From: Lucifuga dentata
Taxonomy: Eukaryota > Chordata > Actinopteri > Ophidiiformes > Bythitidae
NCBI GenBank assembly: GCA_014773175.1
Contig: VXCM01000503.1
Span: 532,625 to 596,624 of the forward strand
Direction: 5' to 3'
Length of the DNA stretch: 64,000 nt
The translations under genes and the position numbers were made by a program. The notes under the pieces are model-generated. The model was given only the letters and a program-made list of their open reading frames with translations. It did no database searches and had not been told where the DNA came from. Shown one piece after another: positions 35,273 through 48,200 of this stretch (positions within the stretch are counted from its first letter, which is position 1; the number at the start of each line of letters is the position of its first letter).

Positions 35273-35847
35273 ACTGCCTTCTAGCCCAGACCTCAGCAGG
35301 AGTCTAAAGAAGACTGTGTTGTAGTGCAGTTACATTTTCTCTCTCTATCCCTTTCTTTTTTGAGTTTCTTTGCATTTTACTGATTTGTGCATCTCTTAAA
35401 CTCTAATAAACACATCCAGCTAGTTGTATATTCATAGATTCTATGCTGTTGTGTATCAGTGACCATCCACTTAGTTGCTTTTACTTTCTCAATGTGCGTG
35501 GCTTTTTAAAAAAATAAAAGGTTGATGCTCTCCGGTCCTCATGGCAATCCTCTTATTTATCTCCTGTACTCGTATCTGCCCTGCAGTGTAAGTGTGAAAG
35601 AACTATGTACATACATGCACACACACAGACACACACAAGAATTACACACATGTACTTGCACAGGAAAACACATACATATGGGCAGAAATGTTTGCTGGGC
35701 CTGCGGGTTTCATGACAAAGTCATGTTACACATAAAACTGAAGCCTTTAGATGTGCTTTGAGGTAAAATGTCAGGATTGTGTGAGTGTTTGTATATATAT
35801 ATATGTGTGTGTGTGTGTGGATATGGTACAGTGACCATAGGGCGAGC

Positions 35848-35980
35848 CCTGAGGAACCTGCCTCTGTGTGTGTGTGTGTGTGTGCGTGTGTGTGTGTGTG
35901 AGAGAGAGAGTCANCCTGAGGAACCTGCCTCTGTGTGTGTGTGTGTGTGTGCGTGTGTGTGTGTGTGAGAGAGAGAGTCA
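35848..35980 (+). repeat. Exact 66 bp direct repeat around N at 35914 (probable assembly artefact)
   Basis: 35848-35913 and 35915-35980 are the same 66-mer (cctgaggaacctgcc... to ...gagagagtca), separated by a single N. Each copy contains a GT microsatellite, the likely reason the contig ends were not merged. Confidence 0.85.
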
Positions 35981-36601
35981 TGGTGGTCCACCAGCTCTCA
36001 GTTCATTCTTTTAAGTAAAGCTGACACATCAGGGTCATTCTGTACCTCAAGATACACACCGGAGAGCCCTGCAAGGGAAGCACACACAGGAGACCTTCAC
36101 TTTATTGTTCACCACACATGAACACAGGAAGAACACAGAAAAACGGCCTTTACTATGTAGGTCATAGCAGCAGAGGGATACGATGGTAGAGTGTGGCTCT
36201 GAAACTGATGAAATGAGTATCAAGTCCTACAGGTCTGAGTGGTTACAGCTGTCGTAACCTCCCAGCTCTCAGCATATAGTGTAAATGATCAACATTTTTA
36301 TACTGTCTTAAACTCCTGACATAGGTCAAATCCAAAACTATCTAACTATTCCTCTAAAACTATTTATCTATCCCACCGATCCTCAGAAATCCAGACATGC
36401 TGCAGACATCTACTGTGAGCTACTTTTTTTTTTTTTTTTTTTNTTTTTTTTTTTTTTTTTTGTTCTACTCAGCACATAGCAACAAGAAGAGCTCGATTAG
36501 TTTTAAAGTACTTTGTTATAGTATCTAAAATAGTCACAATACACAAATTTCCTCCCACTACTGTTGATGTTTTGAAAAGTAACTCAGATCTGGTTGCTTA
36601 A

Positions 36602-37158
36602 AGGACCACATTGGTGGTTTTGCATATTTGAACCTAATAAATAATACTCAAATACATATTACTGACAACCTTTTTCCAAAACAAAACTATATTTTAGTTT
36701 TCCTGTTATTTTGCCAAATCAAATGTTTAGGTGACACACCCATCTTAAAATTCAACTTTTCGCCTGCTGACACAAACATCTGAATACAGAAGGAACACTC
36801 ATTTTAAATTTCTCTGTGAAAGCTGTCTCCTGGGACTATATTCCCAGGCAAAGACATACATTTCCATGCAGCTCCTTATCGGGTCGGTTAAATAAAGCTA
36901 CTTTGACATAAAATTTAGTCAACGTCGTGTTCACTGTGATGGATTACTTATCTTAGGCATGTTTCATGTTCCTACACTTTGATTTTAATAGCTTCCTGGA
37001 ATAAACTGAAACCAATGGCAGTCTGGAAGGTAAGAAAAACAATTCTAATATTTACCACCTCCTACCTATAGTATGTTTTGGGAAATGGTTGACAGTTACG
37101 TAACGTATGCCATTTGAAGATATTGGGCTCAAACATGCAAAGCCACTAGTACGGACCT
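36602..37158. mobile_element. TTAA-flanked palindromic MITE, copy 1
   Basis: Flanked by TTAA at 36598-36601 and 37159-37162. It starts AGGACCACATTGGTGGTTTT and ends with the inverse form (ggctcaaacatgcaaagcc...acggacct). Shares termini and internal text with the element at 55343. piggyBac-like transposases use TTAA targets, so it is probably mobilised by such an enzyme (inference). Confidence 0.7.
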
Positions 37159-38344
37159 TTAAAGCCTTCATTACAATACTGTTACTTGAATTTCGGGGCC
37201 TACAATCACCATTACTTTCAGTACCTAAATTAATCTTAGATTCTGTAGGTTAAGACATGCTCTAGAACAGCCATTCTCAATTTTTTTGAACAAAGTACCA
37301 TTTAGTCTCGACTAAGTGTAAATGAACAAGCCACATACTGAAACTGAGCTTGAAAAATTACTGACATCCATTTGGAATGGAAGTACACCAGTGGCACACA
37401 TACCACCATTTGAGAACCATTGACATAAGACATTCTTTTATATGTAATGTCTTCTCTTAAAACGTCCTGTGGCTGTGAGAAAGGATGTAACTGGAGAGAT
37501 GAGGGAGAAAGAATTTCCACCCAAGAGATCTTGTATCTAGTCAGCAAAATGCCAATGCAAAAATGGTCTAAATAATGTTGACATTACACTTTAAAGTAAT
37601 TAATGCAGCAGATTATTTATCAACTTCTTCAGCTCAGCAGCCACATACAAAATATTGCTTTTAACACCACCGGACAGGCCTGCAGCCCATGAATTCAAGT
37701 ATATTTAAATAATTTATACATCCAGTTAATACCATAAAAAAAACATTTACATGCAAAACTAGAGAGCATTTTTCTATTTGCATCCTGCAGTTAGACAATT
37801 AGCTCAAACATTCATTGTTAATAATAATTTTGATGCAAACACTGGGATTAGGTGCATAGTCAGGTAGCATGACCATGTCTCCTTGATTCAAAACTATGAA
37901 AACAAACACATGATAACACAGCTTCCATAGGTTTTAGCACCACCAACCCAGACTGCATTTAATTTTAATTTTTATTTCAGTGGTTAATATATATGCAGAG
38001 TGTGGTGCAGGTGTCCTGCAAAACTTCTGAATCTCAGTGAAGCCAGATTTTAAGGCATTTTTTGAGTGGGCTTTAAAGTGTAGAAAAACAAAAAAACAAA
38101 AAACAAACTTCTAAAGCCTTTACATTTCTATTTCAAACACAGCCTTCCAGGCTAATCCCATTCTCTGACCTTTCTGGTGAAATATAGAGCACATATCTCT
38201 ACAGATTCTTCTAAAGAAGATTTAAAAAGCAGAAAGCTTCAAAATGCAAAGGCAAACTTAGGTATCTCTGTTAATTCCTAGTTTTGAAAGCAAAATGAGA
38301 TGAATATGCCCTGCTGGTCTTAATGGTTGTTTGCAGATCCCAGG

Positions 38345-38360
38345 TGTATGTGTGTGTGTG

Positions 38361-38412
<52 letters not shown>
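38345..38412. repeat. (GT)n(GA)n compound microsatellite
   Basis: Short GT run followed by about 48 bp of GA. Generates spurious SLSLSL ORFs on the - strand. Confidence 0.9.
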
Positions 38413-38414
<2 letters not shown>

Positions 38415-40500
38415 CTGCAGCTACAAATGTAAATATGGAGTTTGAGTGACGTTGTGTGGTACTAAGACGGTTAAAAGGTCTGCAGTGCTGCACGAAGCAT
38501 CTCTCAGCTGGATCCAGATAATCTAGCAGTTTCTTTTCATACATTTCATCAACACCTTGTCTTCAGTCACCTCCAGCTGACTGGAACATTCTGGAACACA
38601 CACACAGCCTCTGCCACACAGTCATGCATGTACACACAATCTTCTCTGCCTCTTGCACACACAAGCTGACTTTTCTCACACTCCGTGAGTCCTGCAGCAC
38701 TTCTTCACTTCTGCAAACGCTGTCGTGCTCCGATGCACCTGATTGCCGCCCTTCAGCTCCTCCCTCCCAGTTTATCACCAATTACTGTTCCTTGGGAAAA
38801 AGACCCTTCTCCCCATGCCATCCCCATGGCAACCGCTCTCCTCTTCTCCCCTCTGCACAATCAATCAGACAACGACTTCTAGCTGTCCTGTCCCTGTATG
38901 TGTGGCCGAAGGGGAAAGGAACAGGAACCAAGTATCACTTTCAGAGGTTTGTCAAAGAGGCTATTTTTGGCTGTTTTCCCCCACAGTGACTTGAGCTGTC
39001 TGCCATCTTTTCTCTGTAACTCTCTCTTAGTCATCACTAAGTGCAAAAAAAAAAACAAAAAACAAAAAAAAAAAACAAAAACATTTTTGAGAATATGCAA
39101 CAGTAAGTATAATGTAATGTATCCAACATTTTAAGAAAACATTTTTGACTTTGAAAATGCAGCTATTCTTCTGTCACACTAATAATACAGGAATATTCAG
39201 CAATGTATGCACTGCTGCTGTCTGCATTCTTACACTAATTAGCCATTAACATTTATTCTATTATATGTGCTCAATTACAGTATCTGGGTGAGAGACTAAA
39301 ATGTCAATGTATTCCTCTTTTTCCTCTGTATTTTTATCTCTCATCTCTGCCTCTGTCTCTTTTCCTTCTATGCCTTAGCCCTTATTTCTGTCTATCTCCT
39401 ACCTCTCTCCTGGTACTGTTTATTATATTTTTATGTTAGGCGATAACATAGTAACAGTGGTTGAGCCACATTGTTTGAAATTAAAGACAGATGCTGCGCG
39501 GACACATCGTCATATGTCTGTAGGTAGGATCACTCCTGTGAGCACAAAGCAGCATGGGTGCTCTGCTTGGCGAACAAGACATAAAAAGTACTGTGTGCAG
39601 ACTGTGCAGATGATGTAGCCACAGGGCCTACTCCTCTGTGTGTGTGTGTATGTGAGTGTATGTGTGTGTGTGTGTGTGTGTNTCAGTCCTGGGGGTTGTC
39701 CTCTCTGAGAGTTATGTAAGCTGTTTGGTAAAAAGGCTCAACTCTGCACACTGTAAAAGGAGGAAATGGTATCAAAAATACAATCTACTTTAGGGAGAGC
39801 TTTATCTTAAATTAGACAAACACACAGACGCACACACACCCGGAGAGAGACGAGCTGGAGTAATACCACAGTCTGTTCCCATTATGGTTTTCCAAACTTC
39901 ACTTACAGTTTTTTTTAAATGTGCCTAGATATTCTGATGTTGTCGCGTAATCCTCTTTTCTCTTCTCATTTTACCCTATCCCTCTATCTCCTGACTTGAT
40001 TTGTTTCACTGCATGTGTGTGTCTGTGTGTGTGTACACATACTGTACATGGCTGTGTGTAGTAGACTTGTGTTAAGCCATACACACATATCAGCTCTTTC
40101 TGCCACCATCTGTGTGTGTCTGGCTCCTGCGTACTCTGTACTTATGCATGGGATTTTGCACTTAAATGGTAATCTCTACTTTTATCATGTGATACTGATG
40201 GTACATGGGACAAGTGTAAAGTCCTGGAGAGATAAATTGCTATAATGGGTTGTTTCTTAAGCATTTGGCAAGGATTTATGGGTGAGGCGGATTCAAGCCT
40301 TTGCAACACACACTGGTTTTTAAGCCATGGAACAGATCTGCAGCCTGAGCCGTGTGTGAGGTTATCATGTACCTCTTCAGGTGGGAATCTGTCAAGTGTT
40401 GTTCTTACAGAGCAGTGATGTGATTAATAAATGCTGCAAAGCTGAAGTTCCTCCTTGATGGATGATGGGTCTGTTCTCAGTGTGATTACATGGTGAAGAG

Positions 40501-40653
40501 CAGCAGTTCTCAAACTTTGTCAACCAAGTAGCAGCTCGGAGCAAAATGAAATGACTAAATACCTCCTCACAGAACGAGCGAAAACCTCCTTTCAATAGTT
40601 TTGATTTCTGCATAACCACCGGTGGTACTCATACTACAGTTTGAGAACCACTC
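40501..40653. mobile_element. Short hAT-like MITE
   Basis: Begins CAGCAGTTCTCAAACTTTG and ends CAGTTTGAGAACCACTC, inverted hAT-type termini. Flanked by gtgaagag (40493-40500) and ctgaagag (40654-40661), a 7/8 matching target duplication. 153 bp, no coding capacity. Confidence 0.65.
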
Positions 40654-41130
40654 CTGAAGAGATAAACACTGCATTCCAGTAGGACTTTCCATTTTAGGAG
40701 TACCACTTTTAAATAAGGCAAACTTTATTTAAATTATTCCAGACAATAATATACATTATCTTCACAATCTGGCAAAACAAAAGCTGTTCTTTTTAACTTA
40801 TGAAGATCAGTAAGCCTTTAATTCATTTCCTTTAATAAACCCACTAGTTACAAATCATTGATTGCCCATAACAAATACGTTAGAAGACAAGAAACCTTTT
40901 AAGTGCACTTTTTAAAAAAAAATCTTTTAATTGAAGGAGATAATTGACATTTTTCTTCTGAAGAGCAGAAGTTTCAACAAGAAGGCAAGAAGACCGTCAA
41001 GAAATTAACATGTACATTAAGTGATATTGTGGAACTATACAATGTAAATACAATTAACAATTTACCCAACCCCAATGATCCACTTGCTCTTTAAGGGAGG
41101 CAAGTGTCCCACCCACTAAGAACAAGAATA

Positions 41131-41349
41131 CACTGTAAAATGTGACAAGTTGATCTTACTTAAAAAAATCTAGATTTTTCTCGATTGCCTTGAAAAAGGT
41201 AAGTAAATATAACTATATAGTCTTAAGTTATGTTTACTTTATGTCTACTTGAACTTAAGACTATATAGTTATATTTACTTACCCTTTTCAGGGCAATCAG
41301 TTTCTTAGATTTTTTTTTAAGTAAGGTCAACTTGTCATATTTTACAGTG
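41131..41349. mobile_element. Foldback MITE with CACTGTAAAA termini
   Basis: Starts cactgtaaaatgtgacaagt and ends with the near-perfect reverse complement, acttgtcatattttacagtg. The arms continue almost to the centre (ctatatagtcttaag / cttaagactatatag), giving a nearly complete 219 bp stem. Nothing is encoded. No clear target duplication was seen. Confidence 0.8.
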
Positions 41350-42553
41350 TTGAAAAATGTAAAACAAAGCAAAATACATTAAATGGAACACTTTGAGCAA
41401 TAACAATCTGTGAAAAAGACAGGAAAAAAAATTGGGGGTGAGGGCACTTAGTCAGAGGGTAGAATTTTTATGGAAATGAAATACGACAGGACAGGCTGCC
41501 ATTTTCCGTAGAACCTCTCAGTGCTGCCTCTGACTGAATATATGATCTTTTCTAATTTAAAAAAAAAAATGGCATAACATCCCTGAGCCATAGAGTGCTG
41601 GATAGAGTCTTAGTGGATTTCCAGTGAAGTAACAAATGACGTCTTGCTAGTAATGATGTAAATGATAAGATACCTAATTGTTTACTGTTAAACTGAATCC
41701 AATTTTCAGGGAGCCCAAATATTGTGACATGAGGACAATTGGTACATTAACTGAAAGTATTTTGTCGTGAAATAGTCCTGCCAAAATCCCTTTAATGAGG
41801 ACATAAATACACTTTCTACCAAAGCACGCTGTGCAATGACTGACTTTGTAGTAGTTTGATCAGACTGGAGCCACCGTTTAGCCATTAGATTCTAAGCTGC
41901 CTATAGATGAGTTGGCTGAGATTGTGGACAGGCTGCTGTCCAGGCCCAATAGACCCAAATATAGCAAGGGTTTTGTGGAGAACACCTGGTAGAGGACTTT
42001 TTCAAGAATGACTTCAGCTCTCATCTGCATCAAACCTTTCCTAGAGTCAAAGTGGACCCGGTTCAAAAACTCTATCATGGACGCAGCTGCAAGACGCTGT
42101 GGCCAGAAGGTGCTCGGTGCTTGTCATGGTTGCAGTTTGAGAGCCAGAGCTGAAAATCAGTGATGGACTCAGCATGAGTGCTCAAATAAAAAGGTACCAG
42201 GCCTGAAAGGCTGCAGCTGTTGTGGCTGCAGAACAGAAATGACAGATGTAGGAGTTTACTTTTTGACAGTGATGCTAAACGATAGGGGTGACATCATGTG
42301 TTAAATTTTGTTTTTATTATAGCTTAAACTAGAAAATGTCAGTCATCAGGTTGTTGGGTGTTAACATGAAAGGAGGCCAGTAAAATGAATACTATTGTTT
42401 GGATACGTGATTTTAAAAATCTGATGACGACGATTGGCTCGTGTGTATCAGCGCTCTTTCTAAAGTGTATCAACAGGAAGATAAGCACAACTGTCTCATA
42501 TGATTCTGTTTAATTCCTGTTCCTGAGTCAGCCAGCAGCCATCTGGCTCACTC

Positions 42554-42590
42554 CACACACACACACGCACGCACGCACGCACGCACGCAT

Positions 42591-42634
<44 letters not shown>
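42554..42634. repeat. (CA)n with (GCAC)n interruption
   Basis: Alternating purine-pyrimidine microsatellite of about 80 bp; the middle is gcacgcacgcacgcacgc. Confidence 0.9.
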
Positions 42635-42636
<2 letters not shown>

Positions 42637-44053
42637 AGTGGGAATGACAGTCTGAGGGCATGCAGTCAGAAAGATGATATAATGACAGGCCAGAGTGACC
42701 ATAATTCCCAGCCAAAGGAGCAGTTACACAAAAACCCTGTGTTCATACTCTCTCTTTCTCTTTCTCTTTCTCTCTTTTCATCTTTCTCATGCACCACTAG
42801 CAGTGGATGAAAAACATCCAGTCATCTTTTTTTTTTTTTAANTTTTTTTTTTTTTAGAGATGAAGAACAAAGTCTTTTTCCCTTTTTTTCCTTGGCGTTT
42901 GTGAAGTCACATTGGCCTTTGAAAAGCTCTTATAGCTGTAGGTAAACTGATTAGACCCTTTGTTGTCATTTTCTTTAGGTTCAGAAAGTTAAAGGACAGT
43001 ATTTGCTGTTATGCCCCTGGCTCGACCCAAAAATTTATGTTTTTTAGGCTGTTCGTGTGACAGGAGTGAGGAGAATCAAAGGATGCACTTTGAACAATTA
43101 TGTTAATGCTTACAACAACAAAAACTGTTGCAGAAATATAATCTCAGAACATGATTTACAGAGCTTGTGGTCAGCTGGTTTTGTCCTCACAAAACTCAGA
43201 CTTTGGAAGTTTTGATGAATAATGTTGGCAATTTCCAGAATATGGCCTTATAAAAGTTTCCAGCTACACTGCATTACAACAAGGTTCTGTATGACATCAC
43301 ATCAGCTTACATAGCCAAACAACTGTCCGTCCAACACAAACCAGTTCGTCTGCAGTTTACACTGTGAGGACGTAGCACTCTAATCCAGAGTGAATAGATG
43401 CCTGAACCTGTGACCCTTCTGCACACGAGTCTGAAAATCCCTTAAAATCCAGCTGATCTGCTGTCATATACTGTATATAGATAACTTCAATCATAGTAAT
43501 GATCGGAAAAACTATATATAGTACAGAATCTGTGTCTTACATTAGATGCAATGAGTGGGAAAGATCTTAAAACTCAACACAAAATTCACAGCTACAAACA
43601 GTAGGTAAGTAGTTGTAATTCAGCAGTTTTAATTTAGTACCAGTGACCTGATTTTAGAAGCTCTGAGGGTTAATTATGAAGTTTGTTTTATGTCCTTTGG
43701 GTATCCTGATGAGTCAAAAGGAGCAGAAATTTATATTAATAAAATATGCACACAGAAAGCAGTTCTATAGCACACCATTAGCATAATCATTTGACTCTGA
43801 GCTAGCATCCCTTTGCACTGTGTATTATATCATTATTTCCTGATATAATGTAATTAATTAGATGTTCTTCATTGTAGTCAGGGGCACATGAACAATGCCA
43901 GCACAGCTAAAGATCATACCGAAATATGCAGAAATCTGCCTGTGAACATGAACTCTCTGCAACATAAAAATATATGCATTTGAAAGGACTAGCATTACTA
44001 AATATATGATGTTACATTTGTGGTCATTATGAAGTCGCTGAAAGAGCCCTTAA

Positions 44054-44343
44054 AAGACCATGCCGGTGGCTTTGCATGTTTCAGTCTAATATGTATGCAT
44101 ACATGTTACGTGACTGGCAACCACACATTACTGGAGCAATAAATATAAGCAGTTTTGTATTAGCAGGTCAAAACATTGAATTTTAAGGTGGGTGTATCAT
44201 CTAAATATTTGATTTTGAAAGTTTGGGAGATTTGGAAAAATACCAGGAAATCTAAAATATGTTTTGGGAAATGGCTGTCAGTAATATAACCTGTATGCAG
44301 TATTTATCTGGCTTAAACATGCAAAATCACTGGTATGGTCCTT
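44054..44343. mobile_element. TTAA-adjacent MITE, shorter copy
   Basis: Begins after TTAA (44050-44053) with aagaccatgccggtggcttt and ends aaatcactggtatggtcctt, the inverse of its start. It shares the ggaaatggctgtcagtaata line with the copies at 36602 and 55343. Right flank lacks an intact TTAA, and the element is about half length. Confidence 0.6.
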
Positions 44344-44619
44344 CATCACATGCCATAATGCATTATAGAACAGTTTAGCCCTCAAGTATTTTAAATGCAC
44401 TCAAGTGGACCGACTGTGCTGGTTTCCCCTGAACTGGAGCAAGGTAACCTGAAATTGGAGGATGAAGAATTTGAGAAGAGCTTTGTTAGTTTGGGGCAAA
44501 TTCAACTCTCAGCTGTAGATAACGCTGAACTAAAACTCGATGTGCTAAAACCGCAAAAGATCAAGTGAAGATGGCAAGACCCAAAGGATTTGAAGGCGTA
44601 ATAAGCGGCTTATTTGTGC

Positions 44620-44825
44620 TAGAAATGGCAGGATGGGGGAAAGGGTTAAGGGAGGAAAGGAGGAAAAAGAAAGAAAGAAGCATGGATGTTGGCTGAGGGA
44701 GGTAATAAAGCAAACAGTGGGACAGAGTGAAAGAAAGACAGAGTGAGGAATAGAGAAGGAAATACAGACAGAAAAACAAGGGAGTAAGATAAGGAGGGAT
44801 AGACAGAAGAAAAGCGAAATGTTGA
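44620..44825 (+). repeat. Polypurine strip of about 200 bp
   Basis: The + strand is mostly A and G (gggaggaaaggaggaaaaag, gaaagaaagacagagtgagg and so on) with few pyrimidines. The long - strand ORFs here (44545-44898) are translations of this biased DNA. Confidence 0.8.
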
Positions 44826-45089
44826 GAAAGCATGGAAGCTCACCAGGCAGGAGCTCATTTTCTTTTGTCAATTTAGTCTCTAAATTTTCCCTCCACACAC
44901 CACATGTCTATTCAATCTGTTTCTTTCTCTCCAGAATGGACGAGCGAAACCAGTGTTGCTTGTTGCTCATCTCCAACCTGAGAGCCTGTCAGCGAGACGA
45001 TGCAGCCTTGAACTGTTTGGGGTCTAGCTTGCTGGGTAGGATTAGTTTTAGTGCCTAATATAGCACTGACCCTGTCGGGGAGATAGGGA

Positions 45090-45212
45090 TCGAGGCTGTG
45101 TGTGTGTATGTGTGTGTGTGTGTGTGTTTGTGGAAAGATGTAGGAGGTGGNTCGAGGCTGTGTGTGTGTATGTGTGTGTGTGTGTGTGTTTGTGGAAAGA
45201 TGTAGGAGGTGG
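45090..45212 (+). repeat. Exact 61 bp direct repeat around N at 45151 (probable assembly artefact)
   Basis: 45090-45150 and 45152-45212 are the same 61-mer (tcgaggctgtgtg... to ...tgtaggaggtgg), separated by a single N. Confidence 0.85.
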
Positions 45213-48200
45213 ACAGTAGCAAGCAAGGAAAATGCCAGACAAGAGAGAGGAGCCCCGATAAAAATCTCTCCATCTGAAAGTCAGGTGATATCAGAGGACG
45301 CAGGCTGCTTTTCTCCCTACTTTTACTGCTAAACCCCAGTAAGTTTCCTGTTAATCCATATTCCTGCTGCAGCATTATCTGTAGCTGCCTGTGCTGTCTC
45401 AAAACACCGGCTGTGTATCACAGTCACCTTAGAAGAGACCTTTATTACTGATATTATGAGGATAGCGATTTGCCAACGAGGCCACAGGCACAGAAAGAAC
45501 CATAAATAATTAAGCATCTGTGCAGTCGGCACTCTCAAATTCCAGGAAGTAATAACGATTGGTAGATGCGACTGAACTATGAATGTCAGGATACACGCTA
45601 CACCGAGAATACAAGGTCTAATCAACTTGTCATGTAATCAACTGACGGAACTGAGATGGGAGCAACACTCTGGGGAAGCAGATCAACTGATGTGCAGCGC
45701 GGTTTATCTTTGCTGCAAGGGTTTATTTGAATCAAAAAAAAAAAAAAAAGGNAAAAAAAAAAAAAAAAGGATTTTGGCTCATGGTCACTAAACTTTGATA
45801 CTGATGTCGAAGTATTGCTGTTTTCTTCTTGACCTTATGTGACGCACAGAACCTTGATTAGACTTTGGAATGGGACACTCAAGAGCACCGAGTCTGGCAG
45901 TAGTATTGATCCTGTTGTGCCGTAAACTGAAGCAAAAATAAGAGTCTGGATGTTTATTGCAAAGTTAAAACATATTTCAGGCACTTCACTCCTATCGCAT
46001 TGGATTAGGGCTGAGTGGACTGAAATGTCACTGGTTTTTGTCTTGTGCAAAACAAATCAGTTTTTAATGAGAAGACCGTTAAAGGTTAGATTTATGGCTC
46101 ATGTTGATATCATTCACATATTAGAAGAGTCAGAATGTTCTATCTGCTTTGGTCAGTGGTCAGTTTTTATTTACAGCAGCAGAAGCAGCTCTGCTCAGAG
46201 GTGCATGAGTACAATCTAGAACAGCAGGAATTTCCCCGCTCATAAAAATAAGCTTTACTGCTCTTTATTGCAGAGCAGCAGTCACACACTGCTGTCACCT
46301 TACAGCTGCTGCCTCTTATTACCACTCTGCTTTGAAAAGCTTTTAATCTTTTTATATGTTTTGAAACACTGACAGTGTGTTTGTTCCTGACACTGTGTGC
46401 ATGAGGTTGTCTGCGATATGCAAACCAAGGTTTAAAGGATTTTTATAGTTTTTGTTATATTATTGCAGTCATGGAGTATAGTAAAGTGGGCTGCGGCTGT
46501 AGTTATTTAGAGGAAAGGTGACTATGATGACAGTCATTATCATAGGCAGCCTTTATTATTTGAAGCCTCATTTAATAAATTAATGACCCTCCTGCAGCAC
46601 ACACATCTTATAAATTATTATATATGATACAACAAACAACTGAAATAGCAAGAGTGGATAGTTTCTCTTGCAGCACGGTGGACTGCATTCAACTTTTATA
46701 AGCTTTAGGTGTGAGAAACTCCTGTTTCCAGATGTTACAGTCACCATCATTGTTAACATGAGTCAAAATAAGGCTCAGTGCTCAATTTCAGCCATACTAT
46801 TTTAGTTTATGTATTTGGAATCCAAAGGCCAGTAAACTCATCAGCAAGCACAGAGAGGATCACAGCTTTCATCTCATGAACAATCTCCTCTGTATCAGCA
46901 GCTTTATTGAACTGTCTGTTTAAAATTTAATTCAACCCATTGGAGAATCCATCCACACCATAAAATGAATTCATTCAGTGATCTATTCATAACAACAGCT
47001 GCCTACTGTTCTTTTTTCAGGAGGTCATGGTCATTCTTACACAACAAAATTGAAACAGTTGCACTCTAAAAAATAATTTTGTGCAGCTTTACCCATCATT
47101 TAAATAAATCCATAGCTGTAGATAAAAATTCTAATTCATTAATTTTGTTATGGTTTTAAAATTGCCAACTTCATTTTCATGAGCTGTTTTGACACAATAA
47201 TAGTGGTAATCACTTCATCTCATAATCATGACAAGTTTAAACTCAAATTCATTAATTTATTCATGAAAAGCAAAAGTTAAATTGTTGTAACATTAAATTA
47301 ATACATTTTTGATTTCAAGTCGCATCCACTTAACGAGCCTGGAGATCAAATCGCAATTTAACGATTTAACTTCCTGCCTTGTGAGCAAAGCCTTGAAGAA
47401 ATAGCTTCAACAGATGTGTGACGTGAGATGTGTGTGTGTGTCTCTCCAGATGTGGCTGATATGTGTCCCACCTTATGTGGGTGAGTCTCTTGGTGTTGGT
47501 GGGCGTGTCTCTTCTGATGTGCATGTATTTGGATGTGGGCGTGTCTGTCTATTGTAGGCGTGTCTCTTCTTTCCTTGGCCGGCGATTCTTCTGATGTCGG
47601 TGTGTGTATCCATGCTCCCCTTCCTTCTTTTGAGATAGGATGTATAATCCAAAAGGGGTTAAAGCTGGGATCTGACAATTTATCACTAGAATAATAAGCC
47701 TTTCAGAGAAAGGACAAGGAAAACAATCCAGTACAATATCTCCATAAGCTGTGTTTCATGTTTGGCTAATGAAGGGAGACCAACTCAGATCTGATTTTTT
47801 GCAGTTAATTTGGTATAATAATAACAACAGCTGGCATTAATTGGCTGCTGCTGCTGCTGTAGGAGCTCTTCTGTGGTATTTCTATGAAACACTGGTGTAA
47901 ATGCAATCTGCAGCTGGTCCGTTGCAGATGTTTCTTTGACCCCAGTGGTCGATCTGTTAGTGCCCACATTGTCTGATCTGAAACCGGGGCCTCAGGCACG
48001 AAAATCCCCCCTGGACAAATACACATGAATACATGATGAGACACAGCTGAGCATCCTAGATCTGTATGCCAATACACCAGATGTGATGTGCACACACACA
48101 CACACACACACCCATACACACATGCACACACACAATAATAAGGTGAACTTATTGTTACCCTCATTGTGATGCAGCTCCTCTGTACTTTCCTCTCCTGTCA

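Larger units (their letters stand above)
33138..35520 (+). other. Downstream of arap1: probable 3' UTR/3' flank with polyA signals
   Basis: No coding signal. AATAAA occurs at 35405-35410 and 35513-35518, which could end the arap1 transcript if the UTR is long. The region also has a T run (33818-33846), a perfect 15 bp hairpin (34116-34156) and a long (GT)n (35194-35242). The true transcript end cannot be set from sequence alone. Confidence 0.45.

Noticed and set aside
37272..37422. Possible hAT-like MITE (cagccattctcaa ... ttgagaaccattg)
   Set aside because: Termini resemble hAT inverted repeats, but no matching 8 bp target duplication was found and the sequence is diverged.
44545..44898. 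117-residue - strand ORF rich in Ser/Leu/Phe
   Set aside because: It is the reverse of a polypurine strip, with no domain or splice support.
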